Below are positions 16,931 to 24,495 of a stretch of 64,000 nt of DNA, in pieces (position 1 is the stretch's first letter; each line of letters begins with the position of its first letter). The position numbers were made by a program, and so were the translations under genes. Origin of the DNA: Calditrichia bacterium. GTDB lineage: Bacteria; Calditrichota; Calditrichia; RBG-13-44-9; J075. The notes under the pieces are model-generated. The model saw nothing but the letters and a program-made list of their open reading frames with translations, had not been told where the DNA came from and made no database searches. The stretch spans positions 186,001 to 250,000 of the forward strand of contig JACKAP010000007.1 of NCBI GenBank assembly GCA_020635015.1. The letters are read 5' to 3'.

Positions 16931-18259
16931 ATGAAAAACCATTCTCACATCTTTCTTTTCCTCCTGCTCCTGGCGATTCTCTCGCCTCCGGAAATCTTCG
17001 CCCAGGAAAAAAGTCTGCTGGTGGAGTCGGTCCGCTACCAGGGCAATACCAAGACCAGTGAGCGGGTGATCCGGCAGTACATGAGCATCCGCGAGGGGCA
17101 GCCGGTAACCCGCGAGCAACTGGAAACCGACCGAATCCGCCTGCAGAACACCAATTTTTTTAAGGAAGTGGAGATCCTGATTACCCCCGGCCGGGAAAAG
17201 GGATGGGCAAAGGTTCTGGTAAAACTCCGGGAACGGCGTTGGCCCTATTTCCAGTTCAAGAGCGGCTTCAATGAGTTGGACGGCTGGTACATCAGCCCGC
17301 TGGGACTGCGCTTCGACAACCTCTTCGGGGTGGGTAACTATCTGGGGTATGAACTGGTTTTCGGCGACCGTTACGGCAGCTCCCGGCTGGAATTTACCCG
17401 GCCCTACCTGTTTAATTCCGAATACGACCTGATGGTTCGCCTCTTCGGCGATCAACGTAATTTCCTCCATTTTATCGATGATGAGAAGTTCGAGCAAAAG
17501 GTGAAGTATAACGGCGCCATGATCGGATTGCGCGGCAACAGCGGGTTGGCAAAATATTTTGCGCTGGCGGTGTCAAATCAAAAGGTGACCGCCGACAGCC
17601 TGCTGCGTGATTTTCCGGGCGACTCTCTCGAAATCCCCGCACCGGATTACCTGGCGCCCTTTAACGGGGAGCAGAACGTTGCAAAAGTGACCTTTTCGAT
17701 CAATATTGATACCCGCAACCGCCCGGGCGACCCTACCCGGGGCTGGTGGGGGGCGCTGACCCTGGAGCAGGGTTTCTTGAAATTCGAGCAGGATGATCCG
17801 GCGGAGAAGTTCGAGCGGATCATTCTGGATCTGCGCCGCTACCAGCCGCTCTGGAGAGGGGTCAGCGCCGCGCTGCGGGTGAAATTGGGCCGCACCAGCG
17901 ATGATGCACCTTTTTACGAGCGCTTCTATCTCGGCGGGCCCAATTCCCTGCGCGGCTATGAGGACCGCAGCCAGACTCCCGCCGGCTACGGCTCGCATTA
18001 TTCACTGGGTAGCGCCGAACTCCGCTTTCCCCTTTCCGCCCGAGTTCAGGAGCGCAGCCGCCTGATGGGGGTGCTCTTTTATGATGCCGGCTATGCCTGG
18101 AACACGCCGGAAACCTGGCAGCCGGAAAAACTGAAGACCAGCCTCGGCTTCGGGGCCCGGGTACGGGTGCCGCTGATCGGCCTGCTGCGGCTGGATTTTG
18201 CCTACCCGGTGCCGGATTACAAGTTGAATTTCCATCTGTCGCTGGGGCATACGTTTTGA
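16931..18259 (+). CDS. Omp85-superfamily outer membrane protein with a single POTRA domain
   Basis: 442 residues with a signal peptide (residues 1-24, ending IFAQ). One POTRA domain (about 28-100) reads 'LLVESVRYQGNTKTSERVIRQYM' then 'LQNTNFFKEVEILI'. The remainder is a 16-strand-type barrel: 'GVGNYLGYELVFGDRYGSSRLEFTRPYLF', the conserved loop-6 motif 'GGPNSLRGYED', and a C-terminal strand ending in Phe (LSLGHTF), the beta-signal for BAM. BamA proteins usually carry five POTRAs and TamA three, so this short form is more like single-POTRA outer membrane lineage proteins (patatin-like or TPS-type relatives) and probably not the main BamA. It may assemble or translocate a specific protein or lipid at the outer membrane. 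Confidence 0.85.
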   Translation: MKNHSHIFLFLLLLAILSPPEIFAQEKSLLVESVRYQGNTKTSERVIRQYMSIREGQPVTREQLETDRIRLQNTNFFKEVEILITPGREKGWAKVLVKLRERRWPYFQFKSGFNELDGWYISPLGLRFDNLFGVGNYLGYELVFGDRYGSSRLEFTRPYLFNSEYDLMVRLFGDQRNFLHFIDDEKFEQKVKYNGAMIGLRGNSGLAKYFALAVSNQKVTADSLLRDFPGDSLEIPAPDYLAPFNGEQNVAKVTFSINIDTRNRPGDPTRGWWGALTLEQGFLKFEQDDPAEKFERIILDLRRYQPLWRGVSAALRVKLGRTSDDAPFYERFYLGGPNSLRGYEDRSQTPAGYGSHYSLGSAELRFPLSARVQERSRLMGVLFYDAGYAWNTPETWQPEKLKTSLGFGARVRVPLIGLLRLDFAYPVPDYKLNFHLSLGHTF

Positions 18260-18261
18260 TA

Positions 18262-18367
18262 ATGGGTGGATGGGTGGATGGGTAGATGGGTTAATGGGTT
18301 GCAGTGAATTTGATGTTGGCATCCATGTAGTTACCCATCAACCCATACACCCATCAACCCATTAACA
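18262..18367. repeat. ATGGGT inverted-arm element, copy A
   Basis: The left arm (about 18262-18300) is built of ATGGGTGG/ATGGGTTA units and the right arm (18331-18367) of their complement (CCCATCAACCCATACACC). The core 18307-18336 matches the reverse complement of 19131-19160 at 27 of 30 positions. The two copies thus lie in opposite orientation either side of the DUF4390 gene. Confidence 0.85.
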
Positions 18368-18402
18368 ATAAATAGTTCCGATTTATTATCACAGGTTCTC
18401 TA

Positions 18403-19068
18403 TTGCGCCACTGTTACCGGACATTCTTTCTGCTGCTCGCCATCACTTGCGGCGTTGCCCTGCGCGCGCAAACTGCGCTGGAGATTACCTCCATCCGCCC
18501 GTTTGCCAGCGGCGACAGCCTGATGTGCGGTTTCACCGTACCCGGCCTGTTTGACGGGGCGATCGGGGAAACCCTGCTCTCCGGGCTGCCAGTGCTGATC
18601 GAATTAAGCGTATCGCTGGATGGCGGCAATGGCGCAACCCAAGCCCTGCCGCTGCGGAAATACCGCCTGTCCTATGACATCTGGGAAGATCAATTCTTAC
18701 TGGAGAGCGCCCGCCGGCAGCGCCGTTTCGCCTCTCTGGATGCGCTCAAGCAATGGTGGAATCCGCGCGATTCCCTGGCGCTGCTGCCGCTGAAACGGCT
18801 GGATGGCGATAAAACCTGGAAAGTGCAATTGCACCTGAAAGTAATCCTGCTGAGCCGCACCCAGGGCGACAAACTCAAAGAATGGCTGCTCGGCGCCAAC
18901 GAGACCGAAGAGAACCTCCCTTCCCAGGAGCGCGACACCGGCTTCAAGCTAAACCTGAACCGCCTGGTGTCACTGTTCTTCAACAAGTCTGAAGTCCGCG
19001 CCAGCTACGAAGGACGGCAGAAATCGCCGGCGTTCCGGGTGGGGGATTTGACTGGAAAGCAAAAATGA
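18403..19068 (+). CDS. DUF4390 family protein
   Basis: 221 residues from a TTG at 18403 (CAGG upstream). The N-terminal signal sequence (FFLLLAITCGVALRAQ) suggests export. The body, 'ITSIRPFASGDSLMCGFTVPGLFDG', then 'PVLIELSVSLDG', 'KYRLSYDIWEDQFLLE' and 'LDALKQWWNPRDSLALLPL', is the DUF4390 pattern. In Proteobacteria DUF4390 genes commonly lie just before an NtrY-type kinase gene, and here the next gene is exactly such a kinase. A role as a periplasmic accessory or input protein for that kinase is a reasonable inference but is not shown. The gene is flanked on both sides by inverted copies of the same ATGGGT element. Confidence 0.75.
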   Translation: MRHCYRTFFLLLAITCGVALRAQTALEITSIRPFASGDSLMCGFTVPGLFDGAIGETLLSGLPVLIELSVSLDGGNGATQALPLRKYRLSYDIWEDQFLLESARRQRRFASLDALKQWWNPRDSLALLPLKRLDGDKTWKVQLHLKVILLSRTQGDKLKEWLLGANETEENLPSQERDTGFKLNLNRLVSLFFNKSEVRASYEGRQKSPAFRVGDLTGKQK

Positions 19069-19099
19069 ATTTGCCACAGAGACAAGGAGATTTGTTTAT

Positions 19100-19206
19100 C
19101 GTTGATGGGTTAATGGGTGTATGGGTTAATGGGTAACTACATGAATGTCGACATCAAATTTATTGGTAGTTACCCATACACCCATTAACCCATCAACCCA
19201 TCAACA
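19100..19206. repeat. ATGGGT inverted-arm element, copy B
   Basis: Arms at about 19101-19133 (GATGGGTTAATGGGTGTATG...) and 19162-19206 (CCCATACACCCATTAACCC...). The core 19131-19160 is the reverse complement of copy A's core with three differences. It is located between DUF4390 and the kinase gene. A short GCCACAGAGACAAGGAG tract (about 19071-19090) of another repeat family precedes it. Confidence 0.85.
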
Positions 19207-19254
19207 AGAATAAACCTCTGTGTTCTCTGTGGCAATAATCCCAACGCACACATT

Positions 19255-20775
19255 ATGAAAAAAATCCGCACCAAAATTCTGCTTCTCTCCACCGGCATCG
19301 TGCTGCTCTCGCTGCTGCCGGTGGTGTGGCTGGTGAACGGGCTGGTGCTGAAGAGCTACCGCATCGGGGTCAATCCCCGGGTGGAGAAGGCGCTGGGAAA
19401 CAATGTGGCCTTCTCCCGCGATCTTTACCAGGCTTACAAGGTACAATTGGCGGATTTGCTCAGCAATTATATTGACGAAGCGGCGGTGTCCGCGATCCTG
19501 ACTGCGCCGGCGGCCCATGCGGAGGTCCTGGCTTTGCCAGCGGATGCGGGTGCATGGCAGTTAAAGGGTGTGCAGATTTTTGATGTAAACGGCCGGCAAG
19601 TCTGGCAGTCCTTTCGTCAGGGTACCGATGCAGATAGTTTATTGGAAATCAATTTTGCCCGCCTGGAGGAAAGCAGCGCCGGTAAGATCGTGCTGGCGGA
19701 GCGGGAGCGGAATCGTTTTATTGCCCTGGAGAAGCGGGTGATTGGCGGTAATACCTTCCACTTCGCCCTGCAGGCGGCGCTGACAGCGGATTTTCTGGCC
19801 GACAGCGAGCAGGGGCTGGAGGTTTACCAGCTCTACCGCACCCTGGCGGTATCGCCGGAGGCGGTGCTGGCCAGTTTTCGCAATGCGTTTTTGATCTTCG
19901 CTTTGGCGATCCTGCTGCTGACGGTGGGGATCGCAGTGTGGCTCTCCCGGCGCATCACCCGTCCGCTGGGCGCGCTGGCCACCGGTACCGAGGAACTGGG
20001 GCGGGGAAACCTGGACTACCGCATCGCGGCGCAGGGCCGGGATGAGATCGGCGAACTGGTGCGCCACTTCAACCGCATGGCCGGGCAGTTGCAGGAATTT
20101 CAAGAGAAGACCATCTACCTGGAGCGCATGGCCGCCTGGCAGGAGATCGCCCGCCGCCTGGCCCACGAGATCAAGAACCCGCTCACCCCGATCCAACTGA
20201 CCATCCAGGAAATGGTCGATCAATACCGGGGCGAGGATGCGGATTACGCCCAGTTGCTCCGGGAGTGCCACGGGATCATCCACGAGGAGATCGAGAACCT
20301 GCGCCGGCTGGTGCGGGAGTTCTCCGATTTCGGGCGCCTGCCGGAGCTGCACATTCAGCCCGGCGATCTGCATCAGTTGATCCGCGAGGTACGGGCGCTG
20401 TATCCGAAGCAGGAGATCGAACTGGAACTGGCGGAAAACCTCCCCCCGCTGCCGATCGACGAAGACCGCATCCGCCGGGTGTTGATCAACTTGATCGAGA
20501 ATGCGCTGCAGGCCGATCCGGGCCATCACCCCATCACCATCCGCACCCGCCGCCGGGAAGGCCGGGTGGAGGTGGAGGTGGAAGACCGGGGCAGCGGTAT
20601 GAGCGTGGAGGTGGCGGAGAAGATCTTTCAGCCCTATTTTACCACCAAAAAGAAGGGTGTCGGGCTGGGGTTGGCGATCACCCGTAAGATGGTGGAGGAG
20701 CATGGGGGGAGGATTGCAGTGCACTCGACGCCGGGGGAAGGAAGCCGGTTTGTGTTTGAATTGGCGGAAGGGTGA
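19255..20775 (+). CDS. NtrY-type membrane sensor histidine kinase
   Basis: 506 residues. The first membrane helix is at about 9-32 (ILLLSTGIVLLSLLPVVWLV), then a periplasmic sensor of about 175 residues without a recognised fold, and a second helix at about 203-228 (NAFLIFALAILLLTVGIAVW). A HAMP domain ('RRITRPLGALATGTEELGRG') is followed by the dimerisation/phosphoacceptor helix 'EIARRLAHEIKNPLTPIQLT' (His in HEIKNPL) and HATPase boxes ('LINLIENALQA', 'VEDRGSGMSVEVAEKIFQPY', 'GVGLGLAITRKMVEEHGG'). It autophosphorylates and should signal to the sigma-54 regulator encoded 273 bp downstream. The ATG at 19255 gives the membrane helix directly. The pairing DUF4390-kinase-regulator resembles NtrYX clusters. 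Confidence 0.93.
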   Translation: MKKIRTKILLLSTGIVLLSLLPVVWLVNGLVLKSYRIGVNPRVEKALGNNVAFSRDLYQAYKVQLADLLSNYIDEAAVSAILTAPAAHAEVLALPADAGAWQLKGVQIFDVNGRQVWQSFRQGTDADSLLEINFARLEESSAGKIVLAERERNRFIALEKRVIGGNTFHFALQAALTADFLADSEQGLEVYQLYRTLAVSPEAVLASFRNAFLIFALAILLLTVGIAVWLSRRITRPLGALATGTEELGRGNLDYRIAAQGRDEIGELVRHFNRMAGQLQEFQEKTIYLERMAAWQEIARRLAHEIKNPLTPIQLTIQEMVDQYRGEDADYAQLLRECHGIIHEEIENLRRLVREFSDFGRLPELHIQPGDLHQLIREVRALYPKQEIELELAENLPPLPIDEDRIRRVLINLIENALQADPGHHPITIRTRRREGRVEVEVEDRGSGMSVEVAEKIFQPYFTTKKKGVGLGLAITRKMVEEHGGRIAVHSTPGEGSRFVFELAEG

Positions 20776-21048
20776 TGCTGGGTGTTGGTCATTGGTTATT
20801 GGTCATTGGCTTTGCGTCATTGGGCCTGCGGCCGTCATTGGCTCCGCGTCATTGATTTTGCGTTATAAGAGGGAGTATGGTTTGTATAGAGGTGATCGTC
20901 GCTGGAAGCGACTCCTACGGGGAGGGTGGGATAATAGTGTATGGTGGTTTATTCGGGGGCATTCGCGTAAATTCGTGGCAAAAAAATTCCGCAATCCGCA
21001 ATCCGAACTCCGCATTCGAAACTTCAACACTAAATATGGTGCACAAAC
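20776..21048. repeat. TTGGTCATTGG and TCCGCAATCCG repeat tracts
   Basis: The gap between kinase and regulator genes holds a TTGGTTATTGGTCATTGG tract (about 20782-20853), an unremarkable middle, and a TCCGCAATCCGAACTCCGC tract (20986-21025) ending 23 bases before the regulator start. No terminator is visible, so the two genes may still be cotranscribed. Confidence 0.65.
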
Positions 21049-22401
21049 ATGAAACATGCCCTGATTCATATTGTCGATGATGAAAAAAACATCCGCCGCT
21101 CCTTCGAGATCATCTTGCGGTCGACCTCCTACCGGGTGCGCAGCTTCGAATCGGGGGAAAGTTTTCTGGAGGCGTTGGAGGATGAGGCGCCTGAGGTGGT
21201 GTTCCTGGATGTGCTGCTGCCGGGAATCAACGGCATCGAGACCTTGAAGCAGCTCAAGACCATCGCCCCTCAAACCGATGTGGTGATGATCTCCGGCCAT
21301 GCCAACCTTGCCACCGCGGTGGAGGCCACCCGCGCCGGGGCTTACGACTTCCTGGAAAAACCGCTGCAGAAAGAGAAGATCCTGCTCACCCTGCAGCGGC
21401 TGCTGGAGCGTCGTTCTTTGGAGATCCGCTACAGCACGCTGCAGGCTTCGCTGGAGGAGCAGTACCGCATCATCGGCGAGTCGCCGCAAATCCGTGAAGT
21501 GCTGCGCAAGATCGAAAAGGTCGCTCCCACCGACAGCAAGGTGCTGATCACCGGGGAGAGCGGGGTGGGCAAGGAACTGGTGGCCTATGCCATTCACCAA
21601 CACAGCCTCCGGGCAACTGCCCCCTTCATCAAGATGAACTGCGCCGCGATTCCGGAAGATCTGATCGAAAGTGAGCTCTTCGGCAACGAGAAGGGCGCCT
21701 TCACCGGCGCCGGGGAGAAGCGCGAGGGCAAGTTCATGCAGGCCCATAGCGGCACCCTCTTCCTGGATGAGGTGGGTGATATGAGCCTGCGGGTGCAGAC
21801 CAAGGTGCTGCGGGTGCTGCAGGATGGGGAATTCCAGCGGGTAGGGGGCAAGGAGACCCTCAAGACAGATGTGCGGGTGATCGCCGCCACCAACAAAAAT
21901 CTGGCGGAGATGGTGCAGGAGGGCACATTCCGGGAAGACCTCTACTTCCGCCTCAACGTGCTGCCGGTAGAGGTGCCGCCGCTGCGCGAACGCCAAGAGG
22001 ATATCGTGCTGCTGACCCGGCATTTTTTGCAGCGCTACTGCCAGCGCAACAACCGCCGGGTTCCGGAAGTGCAGGAAGGGGTCTACCCGGTGCTGCAGAA
22101 CTACGCCTGGCCGGGCAATATCCGCGAGTTGCAGAACCTGGTGGAGCGGCTGGTGATCCTGGCGGAAAACCAGCGCATCACCGTGCAGGATCTGCCGGGA
22201 CATCTCTACCAATCCGATTTCCCGGCGCGGCAAATTACCCCGGGCAGCCAGACCCTGGCCGAGGTGCGGGAAGCGGCGGAGCGGGCCTACATCGAGCACT
22301 GCCTGGAGAGCGCCGGGGGCAACGTGTCGCAGGCGGCGCGGCTGCTGGGGGTGGAGCGGACTAATTTGCATAAGAAAATGAAAGCGCTGGGGATCGCATA
22401 A
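21049..22401 (+). CDS. sigma-54-dependent response regulator, NtrC/NtrX family
   Basis: 450 residues in three domains. The receiver (1-120) has DDE at 10-12 and phosphoacceptor D54 in 'VVFLDVLLPG'. The AAA+ domain (about 140-375) has Walker A 'GESGVGKE', the sigma-54 contact loop GAFTGA, Walker B 'GTLFLDEVGDM' and 'LPVEVPPLRERQEDI'. The C-terminal Fis-type HTH reads 'GGNVSQAARLLGVERTNLHK'. Such proteins bind enhancer-like sites and use ATP to open sigma-54 polymerase. Its partner is most likely the kinase encoded upstream at 19255. No SD is obvious before ATG 21049. The gene is followed by two large hairpins. Confidence 0.95.
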   Translation: MKHALIHIVDDEKNIRRSFEIILRSTSYRVRSFESGESFLEALEDEAPEVVFLDVLLPGINGIETLKQLKTIAPQTDVVMISGHANLATAVEATRAGAYDFLEKPLQKEKILLTLQRLLERRSLEIRYSTLQASLEEQYRIIGESPQIREVLRKIEKVAPTDSKVLITGESGVGKELVAYAIHQHSLRATAPFIKMNCAAIPEDLIESELFGNEKGAFTGAGEKREGKFMQAHSGTLFLDEVGDMSLRVQTKVLRVLQDGEFQRVGGKETLKTDVRVIAATNKNLAEMVQEGTFREDLYFRLNVLPVEVPPLRERQEDIVLLTRHFLQRYCQRNNRRVPEVQEGVYPVLQNYAWPGNIRELQNLVERLVILAENQRITVQDLPGHLYQSDFPARQITPGSQTLAEVREAAERAYIEHCLESAGGNVSQAARLLGVERTNLHKKMKALGIA

Positions 22402-22404
22402 ATG

Positions 22405-22467
22405 TTATCGCAAGTTGCAAGCAGCATGGGCAGAGACGTTCCCCATGCTGCTTGCAACTTGCGATAA
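22405..22467. terminator. 26-bp perfect hairpin after the sigma-54 regulator
   Basis: Arms 22405-22430 and 22442-22467 (TTATCGCAAGTTGCAAGCAG... and its exact complement) surround an 11-nt loop, starting four bases after the regulator stop codon. It could block transcription from both sides (an esterase gene converges from the right), but it lacks a T-run. Confidence 0.6.
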
Positions 22468-22507
22468 TCTTTGCCTGAAACAACATCCCGTACCTGCTAC
22501 TGAATTC

Positions 22508-22545
22508 CACTCATCATCACCGGATATATCCGGTGATGATGAGTG
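22508..22545. repeat. 38-bp perfect palindrome
   Basis: CACTCATCATCACCGGATA followed directly by its exact reverse complement, with no loop. It sits between the convergent regulator and esterase genes, 30 bp from the esterase stop. It may act as a bidirectional transcription barrier or a dyad protein-binding site. Confidence 0.8.
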
Positions 22546-22574
22546 CTTGATCCCTCCTTATGGGTCATGCCAGA

Positions 22575-23903
22575 TTATTTGATATAGGTCATCTTCCGCA
22601 CCGCCAGATGATCGCCCGCTTTCATCCGGTAGAAGTAGATGCCGGCGGACAGGGCGTTGCCGTCGGCATCCTCGCCGTTCCAGCGTACCTCATATTGCCC
22701 GGCGGGCTGGCGTTCGTCAACCAGCGTCCGCACTTTCTTACCCAGCAGGTCAAAAATGCTCAATTCCACGCGGCTGGCAACCGACAATCGGTAACCGATC
22801 ACTGTAGAGGGGTTGAACGGGTTGGGATAGTTATGGAACAAATAGAACGATTCCAAAAGTTGATCGGTGGGATCATGGTCGCCAATCCCGACCGGGAGCA
22901 GCGGATTGCGCTGGAAAAAATTCCAGATGATGGAATTCGCATCGATATCCTGACTGGTGGGTCCCAGCCATTCCCAGCCAGGGTTGGGAACCGAGCCCGG
23001 CCAAGTGTGGCCTCCGTCGTTGATGCGGTAGTATTGAACCTCGGCCCCGGGAACGCAATTCTGATAGGTAATCGAGGTCACCGTGCAACTGTCTCCGGAC
23101 ACAAGGTTCGGCAGCTCGGAAACCAGTGAATCGGTTGAACAATTATTCTGCACCGCCCAAAAAGCGGGGGTCAGCGGGGGCGGCGGAAAAGCGCCGGGAA
23201 CCCCGGTATAGGGGAAGAACGGGTCGGCGGTGCCGTGGAACAGCAGGGTGGAAAACGGCCTTCCCGCCTGGCAGGAATCAAACGACATTTCGTTCATGGC
23301 ATTGGAGACGCTGGCGATCGAGGCAATACGGTCGGAAAGCTTGCAGGCCAGGTAATAGGACATTTCGCCCCCGTTCGACCAGCCGGTGGCATGGACCCGC
23401 ATCAAATCAATGTTATAATCGGCGTCAATATGGTCAATCAAACTGTCGGTAAAGGCCACATCATCATGGTCGGCGCCGTATGATCCGGGGATATACCACC
23501 CGGGACCGGAACCGCCGAATATAAGATCCTCAACGATCAGCCCTTGCGGGTAGGCCACCAGGAAATGCGCCGTATCCGCTGTGGCATTCATATTGGTGTA
23601 ATCCATTTGGGTTGCTGCCGAAATGCCGAATCCGTGATAATGAATCACCAACGACCAGGCCTCCTGCCCGGTATAAGCATTCGGAACATACAAAATATAG
23701 TTGCGCAGATTACCTTCATGCATGAAGCTCCTGGGGAGTATCGTGCCCCCCTGTCCATACAAAGCGGAGCCCATCAGGCATAAAAACAGGATGGGGAGAA
23801 TCCACTTCTTTATATTGATGCCTGCCGAATTTCCCGTTATCGTCTCGCCTGCCGCCTGCTGGAAAGCGCACAGAGATTTTCTATTGTGAAAAAATGATTT
23901 CAT
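22575..23903 (-). CDS. secreted PHB depolymerase/feruloyl esterase-type hydrolase with T9SS sorting domain
   Basis: 442 residues from ATG 23903, chosen for GGAG seven bases upstream. After an N-terminal stretch and signal helix (WILPILFLCLMGSALYGQ) comes an alpha/beta-hydrolase core of the LpqC/PHB-depolymerase type. It has 'RNYILYVPNAYTGQEAWSLV' at the start, 'HYHGFG' (oxyanion region), the nucleophile motif GWSNGG, an acid in 'LFHGTADPFFPY' and His in 'DGGHTWPGS'. From 'NYPNPFNPSTVIGYRL' on, the last about 90 residues are the FlgD-like T9SS type A sorting domain, so the enzyme is probably exported across the outer membrane. Substrates of relatives are polyhydroxyalkanoates or hydroxycinnamoyl esters; which applies here is unknown. 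Confidence 0.88.
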   Translation of the reverse strand: MKSFFHNRKSLCAFQQAAGETITGNSAGINIKKWILPILFLCLMGSALYGQGGTILPRSFMHEGNLRNYILYVPNAYTGQEAWSLVIHYHGFGISAATQMDYTNMNATADTAHFLVAYPQGLIVEDLIFGGSGPGWYIPGSYGADHDDVAFTDSLIDHIDADYNIDLMRVHATGWSNGGEMSYYLACKLSDRIASIASVSNAMNEMSFDSCQAGRPFSTLLFHGTADPFFPYTGVPGAFPPPPLTPAFWAVQNNCSTDSLVSELPNLVSGDSCTVTSITYQNCVPGAEVQYYRINDGGHTWPGSVPNPGWEWLGPTSQDIDANSIIWNFFQRNPLLPVGIGDHDPTDQLLESFYLFHNYPNPFNPSTVIGYRLSVASRVELSIFDLLGKKVRTLVDERQPAGQYEVRWNGEDADGNALSAGIYFYRMKAGDHLAVRKMTYIK

Positions 23904-24495
23904 ATCGGTCTCCGAAAAATGGTTTGTTGACACAACAATCAATTCGCGACCGGCTTCCCGGCAGTCGGTCGGCCGGATGCGAGTATTGATTATTTGACAT
24001 TTAGCATTACCGGCACCGGTTCCGGCGGCGAGTCATATTGCCGGGATCGAACGGTTTTGTTTCCGGCAATATGACTCGCCTTGCCTGGATGAACAGGCGC
24101 TGACCGGATCGCTCTCAATTCGCGAATTTTCGAAACTGCTATAATTTGGTAAATCAGGCAGGAATTAGCTAACGCCGGCGGGACATAACTGAGCGTTGGC
24201 GGGACATTTTGGGGGATTTTAGGATTTTTCTGACCGCGAATGAGGTGGGTTAGATGGTGGATGTTAGATGTTGGATGTTGGATGGGGAAATGGATTGAGC
24301 GGTGGATGGGAAGAGCAGACGTTCTTAGAAAGATAAGAATCTGTTGTTACAAAAAGATAAATGGATAACTGGTGTAAACGGAAACAATCTCCGTGACCTC
24401 AGTGTCTCTGTTGCAAAAAAATCCGCGTAAATCCGTGTCATCCGCGTTCTATGGCCCAACTTGCGGTAACACAGGAAGCGCTCATTCAACCCAAA
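23904..24495. other. 590-bp intergenic region with repeats
   Basis: Between the esterase start and the end of the hybrid sensor kinase gene. It holds a perfect 18-bp inverted repeat at 24027-24044 / 24063-24080 (GGCGAGTCATATTGCCGG). Two short direct GGCGGGACAT copies (about 24178 and 24197) could be remnants of a transposon end. There is a GATGTTGGATGTTGGATG tract (about 24255-24285), and one arm of the ATCCGTG family (about 24418-24450, TCCGCGTAAATCCGTGTCAT). No ORF here is convincing. Confidence 0.6.

Noticed and set aside
18262..19206. CRISPR array from repeated ATGGGT units
   Set aside because: Units are 7-8 nt, directly adjacent, and in inverted arms; no repeat-spacer structure and no cas genes.
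24170..24215. Transposon ends (two GGCGGGACAT copies)
   Set aside because: Short direct copies with no transposase, inverted terminal repeats or target duplication visible; kept only as a note.
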